Positions 26,984-35,923 of a DNA stretch of 64,000 bases are shown here, one piece after another. The position numbers and the translations under genes were made by a program. This stretch comes from Rhizobium etli 8C-3 (GTDB lineage Bacteria > Pseudomonadota > Alphaproteobacteria > Rhizobiales > Rhizobiaceae), in the NCBI RefSeq assembly GCF_001908375.1, contig NZ_CP017241.1, forward strand, positions 809,001 to 873,000, in the 5' to 3' direction. Positions within the stretch are counted from its first letter, which is position 1. The number at the start of each line of letters is the position of its first letter. Under the pieces are notes generated by a model. That model was not told the DNA's origin and ran no database searches. It saw nothing but the letters and a program-made list of their open reading frames with translations.

Positions 26984-27634
26984 ATGGGTCCCATCGGCGA
27001 AAATGAATTCTTCTTTTTGATGCAGGGTTTGAAGTGGACCGTGCTGCTCGCGATCGTGGGCTTCATCGGTGGGGGGATATTCGGACTCCTGATCGCGCTG
27101 CTGCGCACCTCGCAGAAAAAGCCCGCCCGGACGATCACCGCAGGATATATCGGCATCTTCCAGGGCACGCCCCTTCTGATGCAGCTCTTCGTTGTCTATT
27201 ACGGCGTGGCGCTGTTGGGCATCGAGGTCAACGCGTGGATCGCGGTCGCAATCGCCTTCACGCTCCATGCCAGTGCTTTCCTGGGAGAGATCTGGCGCGG
27301 CTCCATCGAGGCTGTGCCGAAGGGCCAGACGGAAGCCGCCAACGCCCTCGGTCTGCATTATGTCTCGCGGATGAAAGACGTCATCCTCCCGCAGGCCCTG
27401 AAAATCTCGATGCCGGCCACGATCGGCTTCCTCGTCCAGCTCATCAAGGGCACGTCGCTCGCAGCAATCGTCGGCTTCATTGAACTCACTCGCGCCGGCC
27501 AGATCATTTCAAACCAGACCTATCGACCGCTGCTCGTATTCGGGATCGTGGGCGCAATCTACTTCATCATTTGCTGGCCGCTCTCCCATGCCGGAAGTGG
27601 CCTCGAAAAACGGATGGCGAAAGCTGCCCGCTAA
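26984..27634 (+). CDS. amino-acid-type ABC transporter permease (HisMQ/GlnP family)
   Basis: This 216-residue partner permease has GYIGIFQGTPLLMQLFVVYYG, the family's conserved second segment. Its EAA loop is KGQTEAANALGLHYVSRMKDVILPQALK. It follows the first permease after 9 bases, with AGGAGG in front of the ATG. Confidence 0.93.
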   Translation: MGPIGENEFFFLMQGLKWTVLLAIVGFIGGGIFGLLIALLRTSQKKPARTITAGYIGIFQGTPLLMQLFVVYYGVALLGIEVNAWIAVAIAFTLHASAFLGEIWRGSIEAVPKGQTEAANALGLHYVSRMKDVILPQALKISMPATIGFLVQLIKGTSLAAIVGFIELTRAGQIISNQTYRPLLVFGIVGAIYFIICWPLSHAGSGLEKRMAKAAR

Positions 27635-27675
27635 CCGCTTCGCTCGAAGCAAAACTCTTGAGGAGGAGATTAAGC

Positions 27676-28500
27676 ATGCATAACAATCGTAGGAATTTTC
27701 TCGGGCTTGCACTCGCAACCGTTGCCCTCGCAGCCGTTGGCGCTGCCGCCGCCTCTGCGGCAACTATAGAGGAAATCAAGGCAAAGGGGGCGCTTGTGGT
27801 CGGCATCCAGGGTGACAATGCGCCATGGGGGTTCGTCAACTCAAGCGGCGTGCAGGACGGCTTCGACGCTGACGTCGCCAACCTTTTTGCTAAGGAATTG
27901 GGCGTGAAGGTTCAATTCCAGCCGCTCGCCGTTGCCAACCGAATTCCGGCGCTTACGACCGGCAAAGTCGATATCCTGTTCGCAACGATGGCGATGACGG
28001 AAGAACGTGCGAAATCAATTCAATACAGCAAGCCCTATGCCGCTAACACGATTTCGCTTTATGCCGCGAAGTCCGACACGGTTACGAAGCCTGACGACGT
28101 TGCGGGATGGGAGATCGGCGTTCCGAAGTCCAGTTCGCAGGATAAGGCAGTAACGGACGCCGTCGGATCCACCGCAACAGTTCGCCGCTTTGATGACGAC
28201 GCCGCAACCATCCAGGCTCTCATCTCCGGTCAGGTAAAGGCGGTTGGCGGCAACCAGTTCTATGGTCAGCGACTGGATGCGGCGAGTGCCGGCACCTATG
28301 AGCGCAAGATTAACTTTCTGACGACCTACAACGGCGTCGGGACCCGTCTCGGCGAGAAGGACTGGAACGAAGCCGTCAACGCCTTCATCGACAAGATCAA
28401 GGCCAATGGTGAGCTGGCCGCCATCACGAAGAAGTGGATGGCGATCGATCTGCCGCAGTTCCCGGAATCCATTCCGAACATCCCCTTCACCGTCAATTAA
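27676..28500 (+). CDS. amino-acid-type ABC transporter periplasmic binding protein (family 3)
   Basis: This 274-residue protein has an N-terminal export signal (NNRRNFLGLALATVALAAVG, ending AAASA). The RR-N-F-L pattern is twin-arginine-like, but a Sec route is also possible. The family 3 hallmarks GALVVGIQGDNAPWGFV, GFDADVANLFAKELG and DILFATMAMTEERAKSIQYS follow. AGGAGGAG precedes the ATG at 27676. It supplies ligand to the two permeases upstream. Confidence 0.93.
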   Translation: MHNNRRNFLGLALATVALAAVGAAAASAATIEEIKAKGALVVGIQGDNAPWGFVNSSGVQDGFDADVANLFAKELGVKVQFQPLAVANRIPALTTGKVDILFATMAMTEERAKSIQYSKPYAANTISLYAAKSDTVTKPDDVAGWEIGVPKSSSQDKAVTDAVGSTATVRRFDDDAATIQALISGQVKAVGGNQFYGQRLDAASAGTYERKINFLTTYNGVGTRLGEKDWNEAVNAFIDKIKANGELAAITKKWMAIDLPQFPESIPNIPFTVN

Positions 28501-28506
28501 GCCCAA

Positions 28507-29280
28507 ATGGAGAGTTCCGTGCTCAATTCCGCAAACGATCAACCGACGCTGATTTCCCTTGAGGACGTGCAGAAGTGGTACGGCGCTTTCCATGCCTTGA
28601 AATCCATCAGTCTGTCGGTCCGCAAAGGCGAAAAAATCGTCCTCTGCGGGCCGTCAGGCTCCGGGAAATCAACGTTAATTCGTTGCATCAATGCCCTCGA
28701 AACGATCGAGGACGGGAAGATCGTCGTGGAGGGTCAGGTACTGGACGGAAGCACCAAATCCGTCGATGCGATACGGCGCGAAGTGGGAATGGTCTTCCAG
28801 AGCTTCAATCTCTTCCCGCACATGACCGTACTTCAGAATTGTACACTCGCCCCGATGCGTGTTCGAGGCACAAGCCACGCTGACGCAGAGCGACTGGCTC
28901 GAAGATATCTCGAGCGCGTTCGAATCCTTGACCAGGCCGAAAAGTATCCTGCGCAGCTATCCGGCGGGCAACAACAACGCGTTGCCATTGCTCGCGCGCT
29001 CTGCATGGAGCCGAAGGTCATGCTCTTCGACGAACCAACCTCTGCGCTCGATCCTGAAATGGTGAAGGAAGTGCTCGACACCATGATCGGGCTCGCCCGT
29101 GACGGCATGACGATGATCTGTGTCACGCATGAAATGGGGTTTGCCCGACAGGTCGCTGATCGCGTCATCTTCATGGCCTCCGGAGAAATCGTCGAAGAGG
29201 CCGAACCGGAGATCTTCTTCAAGTCTCCCAAGCACGAACGCACAAAGACCTTCCTCGGCGAAATCCTAGCCCACCACTGA
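28507..29280 (+). CDS. amino-acid-type ABC transporter ATP-binding protein (GlnQ/HisP family)
   Basis: This 257-residue ATPase has Walker [11 protein letters not shown]-loop [14 protein letters not shown], signature [15 protein letters not shown], Walker [16 protein letters not shown], and His-switch CVTHEMGFA. It has no regulatory extension. A GTG at 28519 with GGAGAG in front is an alternative start. It completes the importer (two permeases, binding protein, ATPase). Confidence 0.94.
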   Translation: MESSVLNSANDQPTLISLEDVQKWYGAFHALKSISLSVRKGEKIVLCGPSGSGKSTLIRCINALETIEDGKIVVEGQVLDGSTKSVDAIRREVGMVFQSFNLFPHMTVLQNCTLAPMRVRGTSHADAERLARRYLERVRILDQAEKYPAQLSGGQQQRVAIARALCMEPKVMLFDEPTSALDPEMVKEVLDTMIGLARDGMTMICVTHEMGFARQVADRVIFMASGEIVEEAEPEIFFKSPKHERTKTFLGEILAHH

Positions 29281-29298
29281 CGTTCGAAAGGGATACCA

Positions 29299-30159
29299 AT
29301 GCACGACAAGAAATTCCTCGTGGGACTGATCGGGGCCGACATTCAAATGTCGAAGTCCCCGACTCTCCACGAAACGGAAGCGCGACATCAGGGCCTCGAT
29401 TACCGCTACGAGCTTCTCGACTTCGCCGAACGAGGCCTTCCCGCCTCGGCGCTGCCGGACCTCCTAGACGAGGAAGAGCGGCGCGGTTTTTCCGGGAGCA
29501 ACATTACACATCCTTGCAAGCAGACGGTGATCGCCCACCTCAATCGACTTTCCGAGGATGCGGAGATGCTCGGTGCGGTCAATACCGTGGTCTTTCGTGA
29601 CGGCGAGAGGATCGGCCACAACACTGATTGGTACGGTTTCTACGAGAACTTCCAGCGCGGCCTTCCGGACGTCGCGAAGTCGCATGCCATCCTGCTTGGC
29701 GCCGGCGGCGCCGGTGTCGCCTTGGCGCATGCCGCAATCAAGCTCGGGATCGAGAGATTATCGATCTTTGACCAGGATTCGAAACGGGCAGAAACCTTGG
29801 CTGGGCAGTTGAACGATCGGTTCTCAAGGGATTGCGCTCGTGCCACGACGGATGTCGGCAGCACCCTGCGCTCAGCGGACGGCCTTATCCACGCGACGCC
29901 GACGGGTATGAAGAGCCATCCTGGTTTGCCGATCGACCCGGAATGGCTTCTGCCACGGCATTGGGTCGCCGACATTGTCTACATGCCGCTCGTCACAGAG
30001 CTGCTTTCTCTCGCCGAAAGAAAAGGCTGCCGGACCCTTCGTGGCGGCGGCATGACCGTCTACCAGGCAGCAGCGGCTTTCGAATTGTTCACCGGGATTG
30101 CACCCGACGCAGAGCGGATGTCCCGTCACTTTATGGACTTGTGCCGCCTGTCGGCTTGA
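29299..30159 (+). CDS. aroE: shikimate/quinate 5-dehydrogenase (AroE family)
   Basis: This 286-residue NAD(P)-dependent dehydrogenase interconverts shikimate (or quinate) and the 3-dehydro form. Motifs are IGADIQMSKSPTLHE for substrate binding, NITHPCK with the catalytic Lys, GAVNTVV, NTDWYGF with the catalytic Asp, the Rossmann GAGGAGVALAHA, and GGGMTVYQAA. The catabolic context (importer, dehydroquinase, ring-cleavage genes) suggests a degradative copy rather than the biosynthetic aroE. AAAGGGA precedes the ATG. Confidence 0.92.
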   Translation: MHDKKFLVGLIGADIQMSKSPTLHETEARHQGLDYRYELLDFAERGLPASALPDLLDEEERRGFSGSNITHPCKQTVIAHLNRLSEDAEMLGAVNTVVFRDGERIGHNTDWYGFYENFQRGLPDVAKSHAILLGAGGAGVALAHAAIKLGIERLSIFDQDSKRAETLAGQLNDRFSRDCARATTDVGSTLRSADGLIHATPTGMKSHPGLPIDPEWLLPRHWVADIVYMPLVTELLSLAERKGCRTLRGGGMTVYQAAAAFELFTGIAPDAERMSRHFMDLCRLSA

Positions 30160-30173
30160 TGGCGAGATCCCAA

Positions 30174-30542
30174 ATGCCGCATATCATTATCGATTATAGC
30201 CGGGGCGCAGGCGAGCATGTAGCCATGGACCGGCTCACGCTGACCGTGCATCGCTGCGTTCGAGATGGCGGCCTTGTGAAACCTTCCGCCGTGCGCACGC
30301 TTGCGCGGGAGGCGACATACTCCTGCGTGGGCGATGAGCATGTCGATAATCATTTCATCCAAATCATCGTGCGGATGGCACCGGGTCGTACTGCAGAGAC
30401 CAAGCAGAAGCTTCTCACTGCCGTTCTCGACGCCGCGCGGGCGATCGCCGCGCCTGCTCTCGAAGCGGGAAGGCTCGGCTTGCGCGCAGATCTCTACGAG
30501 TCGGACCCTGATTTTGCTGTTCAAGCAATCGCGTTCGTCTGA
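30174..30542 (+). CDS. 5-carboxymethyl-2-hydroxymuconate isomerase-like protein (HpaF/CHMI family)
   Basis: This 122-residue member of the tautomerase superfamily starts MPHIIIDYSRGAG. Processing of Met leaves the N-terminal Pro that serves as catalytic base in this family. For that reason the ATG at 30174 is chosen over the one at 30159. The C-terminal half (NHFIQIIVRMAPGRTAETKQ) matches the second tautomerase-like segment. HpaF isomerises the product of homoprotocatechuate meta-cleavage, so its presence beside an intradiol enzyme is odd. Confidence 0.85.
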   Translation: MPHIIIDYSRGAGEHVAMDRLTLTVHRCVRDGGLVKPSAVRTLAREATYSCVGDEHVDNHFIQIIVRMAPGRTAETKQKLLTAVLDAARAIAAPALEAGRLGLRADLYESDPDFAVQAIAFV

Positions 30543-30575
30543 CCAGGACGACGTGCTCAAGAAGGACACTATGCT

Positions 30576-31025
30576 ATGAGCCTGATCTACGTTCTCAATG
30601 GACCAAACCTCAACCTGCTTGGCAAACGCCAGCCGCACATCTACGGGCATGAAACGCTCGCAGACGTAGAGGCGGACTGCCGCAAACTGGCAGCCGAACT
30701 CGGCCATGAAATCCGCTTTCATCAGAGCAACCGGGAATACGAGATCATCGATTGGATTCATGAGGCGCGCGAGGACGGTGCGGGCATCGTCATCAATCCG
30801 GCGGCCTTCACCCATACCTCACTCGCCATCCTTGACGCTCTGAACACATTTGAGGGGCCTGTGATCGAGATCCACATCTCCAATGTGCACAAGCGCGAAA
30901 GCTTCCGATACCATTCGTTCGTTTCGCACCGCGCGGACGGCGTGCTTTGCGGCCTTGGAACAGAAGGATACCAGCTTGGCATCCGGCGCGCGGCGACAAT
31001 GATCAAGGCGGCGGGCAATGGCTGA
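30576..31025 (+). CDS. aroQ: type II 3-dehydroquinate dehydratase
   Basis: This 149-residue dehydroquinase converts 3-dehydroquinate to 3-dehydroshikimate. The N-terminal [19 protein letters not shown] contains the catalytic Tyr and loop Arg. [23 protein letters not shown] and [16 protein letters not shown] (catalytic His) follow. Type II enzymes serve both biosynthesis and quinate catabolism; the setting favours catabolism. AAGGA lies 9 bases before the ATG. The next gene starts 7 bases after its stop, or overlaps it if the earlier ATG is used. Confidence 0.95.
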   Translation: MSLIYVLNGPNLNLLGKRQPHIYGHETLADVEADCRKLAAELGHEIRFHQSNREYEIIDWIHEAREDGAGIVINPAAFTHTSLAILDALNTFEGPVIEIHISNVHKRESFRYHSFVSHRADGVLCGLGTEGYQLGIRRAATMIKAAGNG

Positions 31026-31032
31026 GGTGACC

Positions 31033-32070
31033 ATGACCAAACGGGTTAAGCTGGCCGTAGTTGGGGCAGGCCTCATCGGTAAGCGCCATATTCAGCACGT
31101 ACTGGCCGAGCCCTCGGCGCAACTCAGTGCCGTGGTCGATCCCACGCCGGTTGGCGAGACCATTGCCAAGGAAGCCAGCGTGAAGTGGTTTCCAAGCTTC
31201 GCGGACATGATTGTCGCAGACCGACCTGATGGGATCATCGTGGCTACGCCCAACCCGGCTCACGTCCAGAACGGGTTGGAAGCCGTCGAAGCCGGCATTC
31301 CCGCACTCATCGAGAAGCCTATCGCCGACGACATTAAATCCGGGGAAAAGCTGATCGCAGCGGCTGAGGCAAAAGGTGTTCCTCTTTTGACCGGCCATCA
31401 CCGCCGACACAATCCGGTGATGCATAAGGCAAAGGAAATCATCGAAAGCGGGAAGCTCGGCCGCGTTCTTGTTGTCAATGCGATGTTCTGGCTATTCAAG
31501 CCCGATGACTACTTCGACATCTCGTGGCGTCGTGAGCGCGGTGCGGGGCCGGTTTTCCTCAATCTCATCCACGATGTCGATAATCTGCGCTACCTCTTCG
31601 GCGATGTGGCTGCGGTTCAAGCACGCGAGTCCAACGCGGTGCGCGGCAACGCAGTTGAGGAAACGGCCGTGATCCTGATCGAGTTCAAGAATGGAGTTTT
31701 GGGAACTGCGACAGTCTCGGACGCGGTGGTCGCACCGTGGAGCTGGGAGATGACAACCGGAGAGAATCCGGCTTACCCCAAAACCGAGCAATCCTGTTAC
31801 ATGATTGGTGGAACGCACGGGTCGCTGGCTGTTCCGTCGCTCGAGGTCTGGCGCAATCCTGGTAAACGGAGTTGGTGGGAACCATTTGACCAAACGCGTA
31901 TCGAGGTCGACGACGAGGACCCGCTCGGTCTGCAGATCAGGCAATTTTGCAAGGTGATCCGGGGAGACGAACCGCCGCTTGTCAGCGGGCGTGAGGGGCT
32001 CGAAACCTTGAGGGTAGTCGATGCGGTAAAACGCTCGGCGGCAACGGGAGAACGTATCGAGTTGAACTGA
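31033..32070 (+). CDS. Gfo/Idh/MocA-family NAD(P)-dependent oxidoreductase
   Basis: This 345-residue protein has a Rossmann motif VVGAGLIGKRHIQHV, the conserved EKPIADD (catalytic Lys), and GHHRRHNP. The family's C-terminal alpha/beta domain contains NLIHDVDNLRYLFGD. It oxidises a polyol-like hydroxyl; in this cluster shikimate, quinate or a related cyclitol is a candidate. An ATG at 31018 overlapping aroQ is possible, but GAGG directly before 31033 favours the later start. It is the last gene of the plus-strand operon. Confidence 0.9.
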   Translation: MTKRVKLAVVGAGLIGKRHIQHVLAEPSAQLSAVVDPTPVGETIAKEASVKWFPSFADMIVADRPDGIIVATPNPAHVQNGLEAVEAGIPALIEKPIADDIKSGEKLIAAAEAKGVPLLTGHHRRHNPVMHKAKEIIESGKLGRVLVVNAMFWLFKPDDYFDISWRRERGAGPVFLNLIHDVDNLRYLFGDVAAVQARESNAVRGNAVEETAVILIEFKNGVLGTATVSDAVVAPWSWEMTTGENPAYPKTEQSCYMIGGTHGSLAVPSLEVWRNPGKRSWWEPFDQTRIEVDDEDPLGLQIRQFCKVIRGDEPPLVSGREGLETLRVVDAVKRSAATGERIELN

Positions 32071-32275
32071 CGCCTGAGTAATTTGACCGCCTTTCACCCT
32101 TCGCGTCTCCTGCATCCGATGTAACGAGAACGCCGGCTCAACACCGACGTTAGGCATCGCGCTTCTGGCGGAGGAAATCGTCGCCGCTCTGTCTTCGCCG
32201 CCATCGAAACGCGCCTGCTCTGGCAACGACGCAACGCTTCATCCAATTTCTGGGGTGACTGGTTGAAGCCGACTT

Positions 32276-32311
32276 AGGCAGAAATCAACGTCTGCCTTGA
32301 CGTGCCTTTTT
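32276..32311 (+). terminator. weak stem-loop with distal T-run
   Basis: AGGCAGA and TCTGCCT can pair around an eight-base loop (32276-32297). A TTTTT run follows nine bases later (32307-32311). It lies about 205 bases after the last gene of the shikimate/aromatic cluster. The gap before the T-run makes it a poor intrinsic terminator. Confidence 0.3.
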
Positions 32312-32606
32312 GTCTTTCGGTACTTGGAGCCGGATGACCGCAACGGGTCGAATCGAGCCATGCGCCGACTGGCCTGCTGATGACAGCTTTTAGTGCACAG
32401 CGGAAGAATTTGCCCCCTGACAAATTGGGTCCCCAGCTAGTTTTCGTGCGATCGTAGATTGCGACATCGGCGTAGCGCGAACCGGCGGGTGCCGGCGCTG
32501 GAGAAACTAGCATGTAGCTGTAAAATCTGCAGAATTTTTGGCTATGATCGTCAGATCACAATGAGGCGCTACAGGCTAATTGTGCTTACCTAGAAGGATT
32601 CGCACA

Positions 32607-32739
32607 TAATTTCGATGACTTAGCCAAATCGCCTTTGATTTCCCTATATTTTCCTGCCGCGAGCGACCATTGGATGCCACCTTTGTGCCCTGGCTTTGGG
32701 CATCAGTCAACCGGCGGCGTAAGCGGAAATAATTTCCGC
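32607..32739 (+). repeat. direct repeat B, right copy, with 17-bp palindrome
   Basis: This is the partner of 4923-5055, in the same orientation. The stretches TATATTTTCC, GCCGCGAGCGACC, GGATGCCACCTTTG and CCCTGGCTTTGGG are shared. The dyad GCGGAAATAATTTCCGC is at 32723-32739. Confidence 0.85.
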
Positions 32740-32902
32740 GCTGAGCGCCGCTACCGAACTGGCGACCACCGCGGCACGGCGGCTTCGCGCCCGCATAGTG
32801 GTCATCGAGCCACCGGCCGCCGTTGCTGCAAAGCGGCTATGACGCCGCGACAACGCGGGTGGCAGTTCCGCCAAAAGCCGCCATTCCGCCCCATGCGGGT
32901 GA

Positions 32903-34123
32903 TTAGATCACGAATTCCTCCTCGTACGTCTGTGGCTCGGGAACGACCGTAACCTCCACCGGAACGATCCAATTGGCCGCGTAGCTCTCGCAGTCGGAAC
33001 GCTGGAGGTCGGGCTGCACGCACCCCGCCCCATCGATCGCGCGACATCGCAGTATATATCGCCCCACTTCTTCAGGGGTCCACATGTACTCCCACAAGCG
33101 CCATGCAAAGGGACGTTCTGTTTCGAGGAGCCGTCCCTCGCGCCAGCCCCTGCCATCTCCCGTGCAGACGTGCACCTGCCGGATAACGGCCTCTCCGCTC
33201 CAGGCGGCTCCGAAAATCCGGTACGGTTGGCCGGCGATGAGACGCGCCCCCTGTACGGGACGCGCGATCTGCGCTTTGACCTCCATCTCCGCAAGAGGGA
33301 CCAGCCTGGGTTCCCCGAGGCTGCGCTCCCAACGGAAATAGTCGCGCGCCTGCCAGTAGCCAAGGAACGGTTGTTCCACAACCGTGATATGCGTGATCCA
33401 CTTGACCCAAGCCATGCCGAACCAGCCACCCACGACCGCGCGTAGCGGGTAGCCGTGATCGCGCGTCAACGGTTCCTCGTTCATCGAATAGGCAAGGATC
33501 GTGCTGTCAGCGATGGCCTTCTCAAGTGGTAAACTGCGCGCAAAAGCGATGGGGCCGGGAGAAGCCGTTTTCTTGTTCGTGTCGACGACGCCGCTGTCGG
33601 CGCCTACGAGCAGAACCTCACGTGCGGTTCGCTTAACGCCCGCCATTTCCAAAATATCGCGCAGAAGAACACCTGTCCACGCGGCATTCCCGACGGCTCC
33701 GTTCTGCCACTGCAACCCCTCCTTCGGAGGCACATAGTAGACGCGGCCGTTCCCTGCACACTCGACGACGGCGGTGAAAGTCGTGCTCCGCATCGCCTTG
33801 ATGCTGTCGAGGTCAAGTTCGATCGGCCTCTCCACCGCCCCGCCAACGCGCAATCTCCAGTCTCGCGCATCGAGGTCCGGCGACGGGAAATGGTTTCGCA
33901 CGAAGAACAGCTCGGTTGGGATCAGCCAATCGGAGAGCGACGCAAACGGAAACTCGGTGTTCTGTGGGGATTTCTGTCGAACTATTAGACTGGGTTGCTC
34001 TGGTGTCGGCATAGTCCTCGTCTCCCCTTCCAAGAGCACAACGTTGGCACTCGGTCGCGCGAATTCCGGTTCGATCACACCGGCCCTCGCAGTGCGTCTG
34101 TCGCGTTCCGCCTTCGGCCGCAT
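32903..34123 (-). CDS. sulfite-oxidase-family molybdopterin oxidoreductase
   Basis: This 406-residue protein has the molybdenum-pterin domain with the Mo-ligand Cys in VVECAGNGR. GDHGYPLRAVVGGWFGMAWVKW-type residues follow (TRDHGYPLRAVVGGWFG is visible), then the C-terminal dimerisation domain (AWSGEAVIRQVHVCTGDG). No haem domain, signal peptide or twin-arginine motif is present, so it may be cytoplasmic or wrongly started. An ATG at 34012 with GAGG upstream would shorten the N-terminus by 37 residues. Its electron acceptor is not encoded nearby. Confidence 0.88.
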   Translation of the reverse strand: MRPKAERDRRTARAGVIEPEFARPSANVVLLEGETRTMPTPEQPSLIVRQKSPQNTEFPFASLSDWLIPTELFFVRNHFPSPDLDARDWRLRVGGAVERPIELDLDSIKAMRSTTFTAVVECAGNGRVYYVPPKEGLQWQNGAVGNAAWTGVLLRDILEMAGVKRTAREVLLVGADSGVVDTNKKTASPGPIAFARSLPLEKAIADSTILAYSMNEEPLTRDHGYPLRAVVGGWFGMAWVKWITHITVVEQPFLGYWQARDYFRWERSLGEPRLVPLAEMEVKAQIARPVQGARLIAGQPYRIFGAAWSGEAVIRQVHVCTGDGRGWREGRLLETERPFAWRLWEYMWTPEEVGRYILRCRAIDGAGCVQPDLQRSDCESYAANWIVPVEVTVVPEPQTYEEEFVI

Positions 34124-34194
34124 TCTAGCAGATACCGCACGTTCCTCGGATCGACCTCGATTTGGCCCATGTCTCTTTCGCGCCCGCTTGTCGT

Positions 34195-34866
34195 TCAGGC
34201 ACTACCGCTGGAGAAGACCAGCAACATATTGTTGGTAGGCATCTCGATCGTCTCGCGGAGATTAAGTCCAGCGGCCTCACCCACGTGTTCAAGATCAGCG
34301 ATATCACGCACACCCCAGGATGGGTTGCGCTCCTTTAGAGCCGCGTCGAAAGCAGCGTTCGAGGGTGCGTTGTGTGCCCCGTCGCGCATGAATGGGCCGT
34401 AGAGAAGAAGAAGCCCACCAGCGTGAAGCAAACGGCCAGCTCCTGCGAACAATCCTAAGCTTGCCGCCCATGGCGCGATATGGATCATATTGATCGACAC
34501 GATGGCGTCAAAATGCCCCGTTTGTTCGACGCCCCATTGGCCTGAGCACACATCAATATCCCGCGGTGCCAGCACATTCTTCAGCCCTGCGAATTTGATC
34601 CAGCTAGACGTGCTGGTGCGGGCGTCGGCATCCGGATCGCTCGGCTGCCAGGTGAGGTTGGGCATTGCTCCCGCAAAACACACGGCGTGCTCGCCGGTCC
34701 CGCATCCAATCTCCAGCACGGCGCCACGTGTGGGAAGGACACGTTTTAGGACCGCGAGGATCGGCGCCGAATTTCGCGCAACGGAAGGTGAGAACATGCG
34801 CTGGTCGGCGCTTACGTCGCGCTGTTCCAGCGCAACAGGCGAACGGTCCTTCTTCTCTGGGGGCAT
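34195..34866 (-). CDS. DUF938-family SAM-dependent methyltransferase
   Basis: This 223-residue protein has SAM motif I VLEIGCGTGEHAVCFA, an acidic loop (WQPSDPDADA), and FDAIVSINMIHIAPW. The DUF938 pattern GLLLLYGPFMRDGAHNAPSN is also seen. The methyl acceptor is not known for this family. It lies 71 bases upstream of the sulfite-oxidase-like gene on the same strand. Confidence 0.88.
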   Translation of the reverse strand: MPPEKKDRSPVALEQRDVSADQRMFSPSVARNSAPILAVLKRVLPTRGAVLEIGCGTGEHAVCFAGAMPNLTWQPSDPDADARTSTSSWIKFAGLKNVLAPRDIDVCSGQWGVEQTGHFDAIVSINMIHIAPWAASLGLFAGAGRLLHAGGLLLLYGPFMRDGAHNAPSNAAFDAALKERNPSWGVRDIADLEHVGEAAGLNLRETIEMPTNNMLLVFSSGSA

Positions 34867-35105
34867 TGGCCTCGAAATCCCCTTTGGGCGATGTCTCCCA
34901 CCTTATAGCTGAAATGATGGGACTGGAACCGAGGATTTCGGACTTACGAAGGGGTCGCCGGCGCGTGCGTTCGGCCGTGACTGCATCTCCGACTCAGTGT
35001 CTGTCATTGGTCCGGCCACAGCACGTCACTCATGCGCCAGTACTGCCTTTGCCGATGCGAATTGACGATCATAGAAAATCCGCACTGAAAGAACGACGCC
35101 CGCGA

Positions 35106-35445
35106 TCAGGTATCGAACCAGCACCAAAGTCCCACCGCCGCGAGCGCCAGCGGCACGCCGATCCACAATGATCGAACCGAGTTCAATCCCTCGGCCGTGA
35201 ACATTGACCAGAGCAAGGCCGACCATCACCAGCGCCAACGGCCTCATAAGCGATCGCCATGGCAATGACCCCTGGCGCTGGTTCCCAATGACCATCAAGA
35301 CGATCGGCACCAGGCCGAGAAAGGCCGGAGCGATGACGGGACCGGCAAAGACCGCCGCTCCCGTCACCGTCAGGAAGTAGCCGACATATCCTATGAAAGC
35401 GAGCCAAATTGCCTGCAAACAGTTGCGAAGCGTCAGATGGAGCAT
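35106..35445 (-). pseudogene. EamA/DMT transporter fragment, frameshifted
   Basis: From ATG 35445 the frame reads LRNCLQAIWLAFIGYVGYFL, TGAAVFAGPVIAPAFLGLVP and SLMRPLALVMVGLALVNVHG, which match the first helices of an EamA domain. A one-base slip near 35190 moves the continuation to WIGVPLALAAVGLWCWFDT, followed by TGA. The second half of the transporter is absent. An SDR fragment starts almost at its 5' end on the other strand. Confidence 0.6.
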
Positions 35446-35465
35446 GATGCCCTTCTGCGAAAGCA

Positions 35466-35912
35466 GAATGCAAAGCCCGACCAGCGACCGGATCGCTCGT
35501 TCGATCCGCGAGCAGACAGGCCACACCATCGAGACCGTCACCGCCGACCTGACATCGGCCGATGACGTGAACCGCGTCGCCAGCCTGATCGCCGACAATG
35601 CCGGGATCACCATGCTGATCAACAACGCTGGCGTGGGAGCGACCGCACCACTGCTGCAGTCCGACGTCAAAGCGATGAGCGCGATGATCGCCCTCAATGT
35701 CGAGGCGCTGACGCGGCTCACCTACGCGACCGTCCCCGGCTTCGTCGAACGCACCCGGGGAACGATCGTCAACATCGCATCGTTCGTGGCGATCACGCCC
35801 GAAAGACTGAACGGCGTCTACGGCTGGTCTAAGGCCTTCAGCCAGGCCTCCGGCAGGAGCTTGAAGGCAGCAATGTCCACGTGCAGGTCGTCCTTTCGCC
35901 TGGGCATCACCT
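35466..35912 (+). pseudogene. short-chain dehydrogenase fragment, truncated at both ends
   Basis: The readable core is ADLTSADDVNRVASLIADNA, then MLINNAGVGATAPLLQSD and GTIVNIASFVA, with the catalytic YGWSK. The NAD-binding TGxxxGIG start is missing. After YGWSKAFSQ the frame slips, because EGSNVHVQVVLSPG, the expected continuation, appears in another frame. It sits between the EamA fragment and repeat A, next to tRNA-Gln. Confidence 0.65.
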
Positions 35913-35923
35913 TTGGGCATCAG

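Larger units (their letters stand above)
32071..32902 (+). other. intergenic region with repeat B
   Basis: There is no supported gene. It holds the right copy of repeat B (32607-32739) and a small stem-loop (32276-32297). A 79-codon minus-strand frame at 32274-32513 has no recognisable feature. Confidence 0.55.
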
